Positions 1-8,600 of a stretch of DNA of 64,000 nucleotides are shown piece after piece (the first letter of the stretch is position 1; each line of letters begins with the position of its first letter). The position numbers and the translations under genes were made by a program. The notes under the pieces are model-generated. The model was not told the DNA's origin. It did not search any database and worked only from the letters and a program-made list of their open reading frames with translations. The stretch is taken from positions 1 through 64,000 of the forward strand of contig NZ_FOGT01000012.1 in assembly GCF_900111295.1 (NCBI RefSeq), written 5' to 3'. The DNA is from Salipaludibacillus aurantiacus (GTDB lineage: Bacteria > Bacillota > Bacilli > Bacillales > Salisediminibacteriaceae).

Positions 1-66
1 CGCAGCCATCAACTCTTCTCGCCGGAAAGGAGCGTGGAGAGCTGACAAAAAGCTGTCAGTGTACAC
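1..66 (-). CDS. N-terminal fragment of an unknown protein, cut by the window edge
   Basis: Reading the minus strand, a GTG at 64-66 opens a frame that stays open for all 22 codons to the window edge (starts VYTDSFLSALHAPF). An AGGAG lies 10 bases before the GTG and a well-formed promoter lies at 143-171. I do not recognise the protein from so few residues. The combination of promoter, ribosome binding site and open frame is the whole case for it; the length alone would not be significant. Confidence 0.5.
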   Translation of the reverse strand, partial: MYTDSFLSALHAPFRREELMAA

Positions 67-142
67 CCTTTTAAATCTCCTAGTAATTTCCATTTTATTA
101 CTAGGCTAGTTTCTTACGGCCTTTTTCAGGAAAAATGGGACT

Positions 143-171
143 TAATAATTTAATACCTGATTAATTGTCAA
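143..171 (-). promoter_or_regulatory. Sigma-A-type promoter with palindromic -35 region
   Basis: On the minus strand TTGACA (166-171) and TTATTA (143-148) are separated by 17 bases and point at the partial gene leaving the left edge. The -35 box is half of a perfect 12-bp palindrome, TGTCAATTGACA (166-177), a possible operator. Confidence 0.5.
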
Positions 172-254
172 TTGACATACCACCGCAGGACTTAAATGAT
201 TAGTGCTCCTTATTATATTCTCTTTAAAAATGAATGATTGGGCTGTAAGCTTAT

Positions 255-286
255 AAAAAAAGCTTGCGGGGAGTCTCCCGCAAGCT
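255..286 (-). terminator. Rho-independent terminator of the ABC importer operon
   Basis: A perfect 10-bp stem (261-270 with 277-286) with a 6-base loop is followed on the minus strand by a run of T. It starts 14 bases beyond the stop codon of the substrate-binding protein gene. Confidence 0.85.
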
Positions 287-299
287 GAACATTCTCGCC

Positions 300-1328
300 T
301 TATTCTTCTTCCAGTATCCCGTCAAGAATCGTTGTATCGACGAATCCATCCAGATCAGGATCTTTATCCATAAATTCTAATTCATAGGACGCGTCTGCCC
401 AGGCCTGCAACGCATCAGCATGGGTCTCTGTTGTCACTGCCATACGCTGCCACGCTTTTTCAAGCACATGTTCAGGCAGTCTCGTCTGGGTCAAATCGTA
501 AATCAAGTCATTGACCGTTTCAAGCGTCTCTTCTTCATTATTCTGAGCAAAATCAACAGAACGCTTATGCGCACGTAACGCTTCTTCGACTTTATCCGGA
601 TACTCGTCAAGGAATTCCTCCGTGGTCACCATGACGACACTTGCCAGTTCTTCACCAAGAAAGACCTCATTCCATTCTGTGACCACATTCGCATTATGTT
701 CTTCTACAAGCAGTGTTCCCCAAGGTTCAGGCGCCGCTGCTGCATCGATCTGGCCTTGTTCAAACATCGCAACCATACTGGCTGGATTGACTCGCGACTG
801 ATGCTCTACTTCCCCGCCAAGACGGTTTGTTTTCATCCCTTTTTCCTGAAGCATAATTTCAAGCTGGACGTTATGCGTGCATCCGTTGCCTGGTGTACAG
901 AATGATTTGCCGGGGAAATCATCTAAACTGTGAATACCTGAATCTTCTCTTGATACGATTAGTGTCGCTCCGTTTGCTGCCGAGCCGATGACGACCACGT
1001 CCCCGCCTGATAAATAATAATTAATAGCAGGCCCGGGACCGACATATCCTAAATCTATGATCCCGGTATCCAAAGCTTCTATAAAATCATTTCCATTAGG
1101 GAAATTTTGAAAATTTACATCGTCTCCCATCTCGTCAGTAAAGTAGCCTTTCTCTTTCCCTACAATACCGGCCGCATGGTCAAGGTTTGGAAAATAACCG
1201 ATATTAACTTCTCTGTCTTGGCCTTCATTACCTGAAGCATTTCCGCTTGAACTGCTTTCTTCTGTTCCGCAAGCGCTCATTGCCATGACTGCCGCCGATA
1301 AAAAGACTGTACTTAATAACTTTTTCAT
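300..1328 (-). CDS. ABC transporter substrate-binding lipoprotein, sulfonate/nitrate/taurine type
   Basis: Lipid-anchored extracellular binding protein of 342 residues, last gene of a three-gene importer operon. The N-terminus is a lipoprotein signal with lipobox MSAC (Cys20), followed by a Ser/Gly-rich linker. The body carries the NitT/TauT-SsuA pattern: GYFPNLDHA near the start, a GPGPAINYYL segment and APEPWG. The start is ATG 1328 because GAGGAGGA lies just upstream; the longer frame from 1397 would bury the signal peptide. The permease gene ends 22 bases upstream. The family binds aliphatic sulfonates, taurine, nitrate or pyrimidines; the ligand cannot be fixed from sequence, but SsuA-like sulfonate uptake is the best guess. 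Confidence 0.88.
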   Translation of the reverse strand: MKKLLSTVFLSAAVMAMSACGTEESSSSGNASGNEGQDREVNIGYFPNLDHAAGIVGKEKGYFTDEMGDDVNFQNFPNGNDFIEALDTGIIDLGYVGPGPAINYYLSGGDVVVIGSAANGATLIVSREDSGIHSLDDFPGKSFCTPGNGCTHNVQLEIMLQEKGMKTNRLGGEVEHQSRVNPASMVAMFEQGQIDAAAAPEPWGTLLVEEHNANVVTEWNEVFLGEELASVVMVTTEEFLDEYPDKVEEALRAHKRSVDFAQNNEEETLETVNDLIYDLTQTRLPEHVLEKAWQRMAVTTETHADALQAWADASYELEFMDKDPDLDGFVDTTILDGILEEE

Positions 1329-1350
1329 TTTTCTCCTCCTCAAGTTTCTT

Positions 1351-2112
1351 CTATGAAGCTTTTGCCAATCCCCAGCGTGAAAGAACTTTTCTTTCAATCT
1401 TACTGAAGAAGAAATATTCCACGATTAAACCGATAATTGAAATGATTATCATAATGGCTACAACTAAATCCATATTGAAGAAATCACGGGCGTCCATCAG
1501 TGTTCGTCCAAGTCCTCCCCGGCCAATCAGTTCAGCAGCCATAAGCGCCCGCCAGCCGAAGGCCCAGGCTAACCGGGCTCCTGTTAATGCTGAAGGAATG
1601 GATGCGGGGAGCATCACTCGCCAGATTAACTCTGTATGGTTGTACCCCATTGTTCTCGCCGCTCTTATTAAAATGGGCTGCACATTTTTAATGCCCATGC
1701 GGATATTTAAGGTCATCGCCCATGTTCCTCCGAGGATCACAACGAAATATATGGCACCTGCGCCTCCTTGAAAGACAATTAATGCAATCGGCAGCCAGAC
1801 AATACTTGGGACAGACTGGAGTGCAATTACTAAGGAACCTAATGTTTCATCAGCAATTTTAGAGACGCCAAGTAATATACCCAGGATCCCGCCAATTATA
1901 ACGGCAAGGCTAAAACCGATCACAATTCTTTGAAGGCTTTCTGTTAACGCCACAAGAAGAATGCCTGTATCAAATAACCCGATATATAATTGCTCGACAG
2001 CTCCCAATGGAGACGGAAATAAGGTCGTTTCCTGTGAATAAATTCTAAATATGATTTCCCATATTGCGATCAGTACCGTAAAGAAGGCTAGCCTTCTTAC
2101 TATTGAAGTCAT
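1351..2112 (-). CDS. ABC transporter permease, SsuC/TauC type
   Basis: Integral membrane subunit of about 253 residues with roughly six hydrophobic segments. Near the C-terminus the cytoplasmic coupling loop is visible as GWRALMAAELIGRGGLG, which contacts the ATPase. An AGGAGG 8 bases before ATG 2112 sets the start; a GTG one codon earlier (2115) is also possible. The 5' end overlaps the ATPase gene by about 68 bases, so the two are probably translationally coupled. Together with the flanking ATPase and lipoprotein it forms a NitT/TauT-family importer, most likely for sulfonates. Confidence 0.9.
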   Translation of the reverse strand: MTSIVRRLAFFTVLIAIWEIIFRIYSQETTLFPSPLGAVEQLYIGLFDTGILLVALTESLQRIVIGFSLAVIIGGILGILLGVSKIADETLGSLVIALQSVPSIVWLPIALIVFQGGAGAIYFVVILGGTWAMTLNIRMGIKNVQPILIRAARTMGYNHTELIWRVMLPASIPSALTGARLAWAFGWRALMAAELIGRGGLGRTLMDARDFFNMDLVVAIMIIISIIGLIVEYFFFSKIERKVLSRWGLAKAS

Positions 2113-2896
2113 CACCCATTTCCTCCTTCATTACTTTTTCAATCTCACCGGCTAAAATAGACATAATTTCTTCTTCCAGTTTGATAAATTCAGGAGAAGA
2201 GGGCTTTCGGGGCCGTGGCAAGTCAACAGTAAATATTTTTCTGATGCCGCCCGGACGTGTCCCCATTAACACAATCCGGTCTGACAATAAAATAGATTCC
2301 CGGATATTATGTGTGACGAATAATATTGTTTTTTGAGTCTCCTGCCAGATGAACTGAACTTCCCTGTGAAGCATCATCCGGGTCTGTTCGTCGAGAGCCC
2401 CGAAAGGTTCATCCATCAAAAGCACTGCAGGGTCCATTGATAACGCTCTTGCTATAGACACTCTCTGCTTCATTCCTCCGGAAAGTTCGTGAGGATAGGA
2501 ATGCATAAATTTACTTAAGTGAACCAGTTTCAAATACTTTTCGGCATGCTTTTTGGCTTCTTCTTTTTTCATTTTTTTACGAAGCGCGAACGTCACATTC
2601 TCCAATACATTTAACCACGGCATAAGAGCCGCTTCCTGAAAGACTACTCCCCTGTCAGATCCAGGCCCTTTTATTTTTTTATCGCCGACTTTAACTTCTC
2701 CGGCTGAAGACTGGTCAAGCCCAGCCACAATATTCAGCAAGGTGGATTTACCGCACCCCGACGGTCCAAGCAAAGATACAAATTCCCCTGGATTGACGGT
2801 TAATGATATATCTTTAAATACAGTAAATGATCCGTCCTTCTCTTTATTAGGGAAGGTCTTTTCAACCTCTTCAATAACAACCCTTTCCAATCCCAT
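2045..2896 (-). CDS. ABC transporter ATP-binding protein, SsuB/TauB type
   Basis: Cytoplasmic ATPase that powers the importer. Visible in order: Walker A GPSGCGKST, Q-loop VFQEAALMPW, signature LSGGMKQR, Walker B VLLMDEPFGALD and H-loop VTHN. It is the first gene of the operon, read from the promoter at 2956-2984. The start is uncertain: ATG 2896 has GAGGGTG directly against it, whereas TTG 2890 has the same purine-rich stretch at a normal 8-base distance; TTG 2905 has no ribosome binding site. The end runs 68 bases into the permease gene. Confidence 0.92.
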   Translation of the reverse strand: MGLERVVIEEVEKTFPNKEKDGSFTVFKDISLTVNPGEFVSLLGPSGCGKSTLLNIVAGLDQSSAGEVKVGDKKIKGPGSDRGVVFQEAALMPWLNVLENVTFALRKKMKKEEAKKHAEKYLKLVHLSKFMHSYPHELSGGMKQRVSIARALSMDPAVLLMDEPFGALDEQTRMMLHREVQFIWQETQKTILFVTHNIRESILLSDRIVLMGTRPGGIRKIFTVDLPRPRKPSSPEFIKLEEEIMSILAGEIEKVMKEEMGDDFNSKKASLLYGTDRNMGNHI

Positions 2897-2905
2897 CACC
2901 CTCAA

Positions 2906-3114
2906 AATACTAGTTTATTTATCTTACCTATTTAGTCGGAATTAATAATAGTATAAGTATATGCCGGTGACCTGCATGTGTCAATCATATTTTTTATAAA
3001 ACCTACAGGAAAGGTAGGAATTTGTTCTGAATCCAAGTAATAAGCCTTCGCCGGAAGTGAACCGGCAGCTTAACAGTAAACCTTGAGTAGACTTTTAGGC
3101 CCGCTTCTATTAAA
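2906..3114. other. Intergenic region upstream of the ABC operon
   Basis: No coding potential seen. Apart from the promoter, the only feature is a short inverted repeat CCTAC-N7-GTAGG at 3002-3018, about 18 bases upstream of the -35 box, where an activator site for a sulfur-responsive regulator could sit. I cannot assign it to a known regulator. Confidence 0.4.
2956..2984 (-). promoter_or_regulatory. Sigma-A promoter of the ABC importer operon
   Basis: TTGACA (2979-2984), a 17-base spacer and TATACT (2956-2961) on the minus strand: near-consensus boxes about 60 bases before the ATPase start. Confidence 0.8.
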
Positions 3115-3157
3115 AAGAACATCCGGACAACCTTTAAAAGATTGTTCAGATGTTCTT
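3115..3157 (-). terminator. Terminator behind the 3235-4224 membrane protein gene
   Basis: Long imperfect hairpin: AAGAACATC at one end pairs with GATGTTCTT at the other, with further pairing inside. On the minus strand it runs into T-rich sequence. It lies about 80 bases beyond the stop of the upstream gene. Confidence 0.65.
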
Positions 3158-3234
3158 AAAGATTCCTATTTTTTTATCTCAGCCTTACTCTTATTAACCA
3201 GGTTTTGTCCAAGCTTCTTTGCAGACACATTGAT

Positions 3235-4224
3235 TTAAGATGATTTCGAAGTAGCTGACGTCCTCTTCTTGTAATAATCAATTTCCAGTTTGTAAATCTG
3301 CCTTCTAATCGCATCCCAATCTTCATTTTCAAGAGAAGATTTTCTTAACTTAACAGTTATGTCAGTTAAACGATCCAAATTGATATTTTCACCAGCCTCC
3401 ACCTGCTGTTTCAAGTCTATAATTTGTTCTTCTATCTCTTGAGTGGAATCGTCCCAAGAGAAATACAGATTATCCGGCTCAATCTCTTCTGCCAAAATAT
3501 GCTTCACTTGAAGAACTTCATTTTTCGGGCCTATAAGAGAAATGTCAGTCGCATGCACAGTCACTTCTACCTCTTCGCCTTCCACATCCACTGTTAAATA
3601 TTTCATTTTTTTGGCTATTTTTCTGTTAAAAATATGTTCCAGCACATAAGACAAAGCGATAAAACTATACCATACCGGTTTTCTCGGGTTATGCACTTCC
3701 GGCTCAAAGTCATAGTCATTTAAAATATCTTTGACTTCGTCAAGCACCTCATCATATTTCCCTTTACGGATCATAATGGCAAACTGTTCCTGAGTATGCA
3801 TTTTTAACAGTCTCGGTAATCTAACCAAAGGGATGACAATAATGAGAAGCATGGATAACGAGCCGAGAATGCCTGCATAAGGAAATCCCATCATGATTTG
3901 CTTAATGGTCGATGCCTCGGGGTCTCGATTTTCCAGCTTTAAAGACGTGTAGCCGACTGTCATTGGCAAAAGAATAGCCAGACTGATGGAAACAAGGCGT
4001 ATGATAAAGTCATCGTCCGGAATGAACGGAATAAACATTTCGGCTAAATCTGGAAAGATAACTGACACAACAATATAAATCCAGTATAAAGAAACAAGCC
4101 CCATAAAACTCATTTTTGCATCATCCTGTGTTGGAAGGCGGCCGAAAAAGGTAAGGGTGGCCATACTGAATACTTTACTGAGTGTTTTAGCAATCGCTGT
4201 CATAAGAATACGGATATACGGCAT
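3235..4224 (-). CDS. Membrane protein of unknown function with a large cytoplasmic tail
   Basis: I do not recognise this 329-residue protein. The first half has about three to four hydrophobic segments (for example VSLYWIYIVVSVIF and LGSLSMLLIIVIPLV). The second half is hydrophilic and acidic, ending in a helical, charged stretch that could be a coiled coil. Start ATG 4224 is chosen because AGGAAAGGTG sits 6 bases upstream; the longer frame to 4305 lacks such a site. It stands alone between a terminator and a methyltransferase gene read in the same direction 170 bases upstream. Confidence 0.7.
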   Translation of the reverse strand: MPYIRILMTAIAKTLSKVFSMATLTFFGRLPTQDDAKMSFMGLVSLYWIYIVVSVIFPDLAEMFIPFIPDDDFIIRLVSISLAILLPMTVGYTSLKLENRDPEASTIKQIMMGFPYAGILGSLSMLLIIVIPLVRLPRLLKMHTQEQFAIMIRKGKYDEVLDEVKDILNDYDFEPEVHNPRKPVWYSFIALSYVLEHIFNRKIAKKMKYLTVDVEGEEVEVTVHATDISLIGPKNEVLQVKHILAEEIEPDNLYFSWDDSTQEIEEQIIDLKQQVEAGENINLDRLTDITVKLRKSSLENEDWDAIRRQIYKLEIDYYKKRTSATSKSS

Positions 4225-4398
4225 ATTCTTCACCTTTCCTAAATGAATTAAGTTACGTTTAAAATGTCTACACATAAAAATAATTGCCTGCTTGAGGCTC
4301 GCCAAGTCAAAAGAGAAAGCCCGGTATACCCGGACTTTTGGCTCTGTTCTTTACGTTACTTTCCCTTTTTAAATCGTTTTAAATCCAATAAATCTTGT

Positions 4399-5106
4399 TT
4401 ATTTTTGGCATAGAATCACGGCATGCCCTAATTTATCCCTGTTGCGGTCTGTAAGCTCCATATGGGCATCCAGGACATCCAGTAAGGCGGCTTCTGCATT
4501 TACAGGAATAGGAATAGCCATCGCTTCCTCGTTAAATGCCCCTGTTTCTTTCGCTTCTATTAACTCAATATGTTTAAATGAGGCCCCGCGAATCGCATTA
4601 ATCCAGTCATTAACCGTAAATAATGAAGAAGCGCCGTAAAAAGACTGTATTTTTTCCCGCTCCTTATCCTCTAAAGGATGGATCACCGACATCTCGTTAA
4701 TAAGAAGGCAGCCTCCTTTTTTCAGCACCCGGCGCAGTTCTTTTAAAGCCTTTTTCCGGTCGGTAAACGCAAGGACGGATTCTGAAAGTACGAGGTCAAA
4801 CGTATCAGACTCAAAAGGGAGATTTTCAACAGACGCTTCCTGGACGTTAACTCTTTCATTATTTTCAGATCGCTTTACTGCTTCCTTGGCCATCGCCGAA
4901 TGTGCATCTATCGCATCCACAACACAATGAAACGTGTCGGCTATGATCCGAGCTGTCTCACCTGTTCCACAGCCTGCATCAAGCACCCTGCTTTTTGAAT
5001 CAATTGTTACCTCTTCCAGTAATTTGTTAGTTAAAGTGCCGCCGCCAGGATGAGCAAAATTTATTTTAAATGCTGCCAGCATATCCATATAAGAATAGGT
5101 TTTCAT
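4399..5106 (-). CDS. SAM-dependent class I methyltransferase
   Basis: 235-residue soluble protein with a Rossmann-type methyltransferase fold. Motif I is VLDAGCGTGETA (about residues 40-51), the acidic residue after strand 2 is in DAIDAHS, and the post-motif region FDLVLSESVLAF follows; the layout is that of the Methyltransf_11/UbiE-like group. The substrate cannot be told. The start has a strong GGAGGAGGAGAGG site. Upstream lies the structured repeat region at 5203-5353, so it is probably transcribed alone. Confidence 0.85.
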   Translation of the reverse strand: MKTYSYMDMLAAFKINFAHPGGGTLTNKLLEEVTIDSKSRVLDAGCGTGETARIIADTFHCVVDAIDAHSAMAKEAVKRSENNERVNVQEASVENLPFESDTFDLVLSESVLAFTDRKKALKELRRVLKKGGCLLINEMSVIHPLEDKEREKIQSFYGASSLFTVNDWINAIRGASFKHIELIEAKETGAFNEEAMAIPIPVNAEAALLDVLDAHMELTDRNRDKLGHAVILCQK

Positions 5107-5202
5107 TTGTCCTCTCCTCCTCCCATAATTTATTCCACAGAAGAGAGAGAGGTGTTACGATAAAAAACAATTTTTAAATTAAGATATATGAAGGTGGGAG
5201 TG

Positions 5203-5250
5203 GTGGGTGTTACTCGGGTGTTACCTGAGTAGCAGAGACGTATCACCCAC
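5203..5250. repeat. 48-bp structured intergenic repeat, copy 1
   Basis: Outer arms GTGGGTG (5203-5209) and CACCCAC (5244-5250) are perfect inverses and extend a few bases inward; a second inner hairpin (ACTCGGGT / ACCTGAGT) sits between them. A near-identical copy follows about 100 bases on. Confidence 0.8.
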
Positions 5251-5305
5251 TAACGTATCAGGTGGAAAACAAGAGAAAACGCATGAAATCAGGAGTGTGT
5301 GAAGG

Positions 5306-5353
5306 GTGGGTGCTACGCGGGTGTTACCGGAGTAGCAGAGAAGTATCACCCAC
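5306..5353. repeat. 48-bp structured intergenic repeat, copy 2
   Basis: Same length and orientation as copy 1 with four base differences out of 48. The outer GTGGGTG/CACCCAC arms are unchanged; two T-to-G changes weaken the inner hairpin. The rest of the 5107-5446 gap shows no coding potential. Confidence 0.8.
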
Positions 5354-5400
5354 TAACCATCTATGTCCTAAAGTGATTTATTTGTATTGCTGAATGAAAG

Positions 5401-5438
5401 AGGGCTCTCCTCAAAAGTATTCCTTTTGGGAAAGCCCT
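5401..5438 (-). terminator. Terminator behind the small basic protein gene
   Basis: AGGGCT and CC...AAAAG at one side pair with CTTTT...GG and AGCCCT at the other; on the minus strand the stem is followed by a T-rich tail. It starts 9 bases after the stop of the 5447-5599 gene. Confidence 0.7.
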
Positions 5439-5446
5439 TAAACCTT

Positions 5447-5599
5447 TTATTTCGTGTTTTCCTTTTTGGCTTTTTCATGTAAATCCGTTAATACTTGCCC
5501 TTTTTCCTCTTTATCAGGAGATTCACCTAATGGATTAACGCTCACGGTCCGGCTTGGGGAAGCCTGGTTCTGGCTTCGATGCTTTCTTTGTTTTCCCAT
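5447..5599 (-). CDS. Small basic hydrophilic protein, unknown function
   Basis: 50-residue protein beginning MGKQRKHRSQNQ, rich in Lys, Arg, Ser and Gln, without membrane segment or Cys. GGAGGTG lies 6-7 bases before ATG 5599, which is why the longer upstream frame (to 5659) is rejected. Size and composition resemble small sporulation-associated proteins of Bacillaceae, but I do not recognise a named family. It is followed by its own terminator and lies downstream of dynA in the same orientation, 98 bases away. Confidence 0.65.
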   Translation of the reverse strand: MGKQRKHRSQNQASPSRTVSVNPLGESPDKEEKGQVLTDLHEKAKKENTK

Positions 5600-5696
5600 T
5601 TTAAACACCTCCATTAAGTGATAAGATAACCAACCGGACTGACTTTTATTACTGTTCAAACTCTTTTTACATCGGTCGTCCTGTTTCGTTACACCT

Positions 5697-8600
5697 TTAA
5701 TGCTGCTCTCGCAAAAGCCCGCTCATTTTTTCATATTCTTTTTGTAAAACGGTCTTTTCAGCCGGGTCAAGCAGAATATCAAACCGTTTGCTTTCTTCAT
5801 CAATCCCTTTAATGAGCAGATTTTTTAAAGATTTTTCCAGTTTGCTAAGCTCCTCCTCGGCTTGTTTTTCCAGCTGGCTTTCATAAGACCGGATGATTCC
5901 GGAGGCCTGTTCTGCTCCTGCTTCGACCACAGCTTCCTTTAATTCCTTTATTTTTCCCTCTTCAAAAAAATCTTTTTTCGATTTGATATAAAGGAGAAAC
6001 GGATCAACCTCTAAATTAAGCGACAATTCCCCGCTGCCGGTTTCTAAACGGAACGGCGGAACCTTTTCTTCTACAGATAAATAAGGAAGCCGGGCTCTTG
6101 ATGTTTCTTGTTCCATTTTAAACCAATGAAGACTGATGCGTTTCATCGCATTTTCGAGTCTTATGGCGACAGCTTCAAGCTCCTGTTTTAAAAACTGTTC
6201 GCCTAAACTGCGCCATTCCTGTAAAGCGCCTGCCAGCTGGCTCTGCAGCTCTTTTTTACTGGATCCGGTTAAAACAGTCACATTAACCGCTGTCGGATAA
6301 TAATCATTCAGTACATACGTCATACGTTGCCTTAAATAAAGCGTAAACTGTTCCAGCTCATGAAATATATCTCTTACCGCATGACTGAACGGGGCTTCTT
6401 CCACCCGATCCATTTCCTGCTGAGCCGCCTGCTTTAACTCAGCCTGTTTTTCAACCTGGACGGTATGTTCTTCATTCATAAATTGAATCGTATCAAGCAT
6501 TTTTCCGGTGTAATGATTCAGCTGACTCGAAAGCAGTTTAAAGCTGAGAGATTTCAGTTCCAGGATTGTTTTATCATAAAAATGCGCCTCAAACTCTGAA
6601 AAACTTGACTCTTCCCCTTCACCTGACAATTTATTGGCGAGCCCTTCCTTACTTGATACATGGTGCAGCCTCGGACGGGTAATCCCGTTACTTACGAGCT
6701 GGTCTCTGACATGCTGTCTGACACCGTTAAGCTCGCCTCTGCTTCCTGCCAGGTCAGAAGCATTAATAATAAAATAGAGTTTGTCCTCGTTAAAACTTTC
6801 ATTCACCTGGCCCATTTGCTGAAGGAAATAATGGTCTGCTTTTGAAAAAGCATGGTTGTAATACGTTAAATAGAAAATAGCATCAGATTGCCGGAGCTGC
6901 TGGAAAGCTAAATTCGTATGGCGGCCATGAATTGAATTCACCCCGGGGGTGTCGACCAGCACAATCCCTTTCTCTGTCAGCGGGCAGTCATAATACATAT
7001 CCACCTTTTCAACAAGGCAGGCGTGCGTTTCATCCGCCACAAACCTGTTCATTTCTTCGAAGGACACCGTGAGGGTTTCCCCTAAACTGTGCTCCATTTT
7101 TTCCAGGCTTTTTCTGATTGTCATCAAATAGTCCGCATTTGTTTTCTGATAACTCGTCACAAACTGTTTCAAAGACGGCTTCCATCCGGCCAACGACTTC
7201 AGATCGAGTTTGAGATCGAGGGATTCAGCAACAAAAGCGACTTCTTTTGACAACGCTTCCTCTGTTTTGAAGGTGACAACAGCGGTTTCATTCTCATGGC
7301 GGTCTGTCGATTTCTGGACCGTATTTACCGCGGCCGTCGTCGGATGAGGGGAAACAGGCATCACTTTTGCGCCAAGCAGCGCATTAGCGAAACTGGATTT
7401 CCCTGCACTGAACGCTCCAAACAAGGATATGATAAATGTTTGGTTTTCAAATCGTTCAATCCGGTCTAACAGCTGCTTCCGGTCTTTTTCAAACAGCTGT
7501 GAACGGCTGCCCTCTAACAGCTGGGTTTTCCAGGCTGTAACAGACGTCTCCATGTCCTGTTCCGAAAAACTCTCAGTTTCCACCTCCGCCTCGCTGAACT
7601 CCTCATCAATCACTGATTCTTCAGGAAGAGAAACAGTGATAAAGGATGCTTCATCCTGAGAAGATGGATATGGCAGTTCTGCTGTCTGGGCCGCCTTATC
7701 TTTAAAAGCTGAATCGGCAGGCAGGTTTTGGAGTTCATTTTCAAGATACACGAGCTGCCGCTCAAATTTTTCCTCAATAGCCGTAATCTGTTCTTTATAC
7801 GGTTCCAGTTCGTTTAAAGCAAATAGACGTTCCAAAACCGTTTCTTCTTCTTTTTTGTAATGAGCCTCCAGCCCGTCAAGTTTTACAGACAGGAGCCGTT
7901 CCGCTTGCGACTGCACGTCTCTGACGATTTGTGCTGTCATCTCTTTCGTAAAATTATACACATAATCCCTGTTTACAGGCCCGCTGTTTACATTATTTTT
8001 GAGCCTGTCGGCCGTAATAGTAACATCCAGTTCACCTAGCGCCTTCTCAAAATCATTTTTATTTGAGAGCAGGTGCCGGTCTGTGTTCTGAAAATAGGCT
8101 TTGACGTGGAACAGCAGCTGGCTTTTGATTTTGTCCTGAAGCTCCTCGGTTAATTTAGCTAACCGCCTTTCCTGTTCCTCCTGCGTCTTTTTCTTTGAGA
8201 ATAAGAAGCCTGTTTTAAACCCTTTCTGCTGACTCTCAAGCCAGCTGCGGACCAGTTCAGTCGTCGTGTAAGGGAATAATGTCACGTTCCGGTAAAAACT
8301 CCCCATCTCTTCCTGGTACGCTTCGAACATCTCTGTTCTGTAATGACGCAGGAATTCCAGTTCTTTTTCAAGAGTCTCCTGTTTTGCCAAATCTTCAGAC
8401 TTGTACCCTTTGTCGTCAATCTCCTGCAAAACGGCGTCCACAGCCTCCTGTTTTTCTTCCTGGACACGGCTCATGACTGATTTATAGAACCCTTTTTTTA
8501 CCTGGGCGTATGAATCGCCTGCAATTTTACTGCTATTATAAAGCAGCCCTTTAATATGCTGTTCCAAACGGCTGAATTCATTAGCCGGATGATCCATTTT

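Noticed and set aside
20-60. Possible riboswitch from the hairpins at the left edge
   Set aside because: The same bases read as the start of an open frame with promoter and ribosome binding site, and no known riboswitch core is present.
5203-5353. CRISPR-like array
   Set aside because: Only two repeat units, repeats themselves are 48 bp with nested hairpins, and no cas gene is present.
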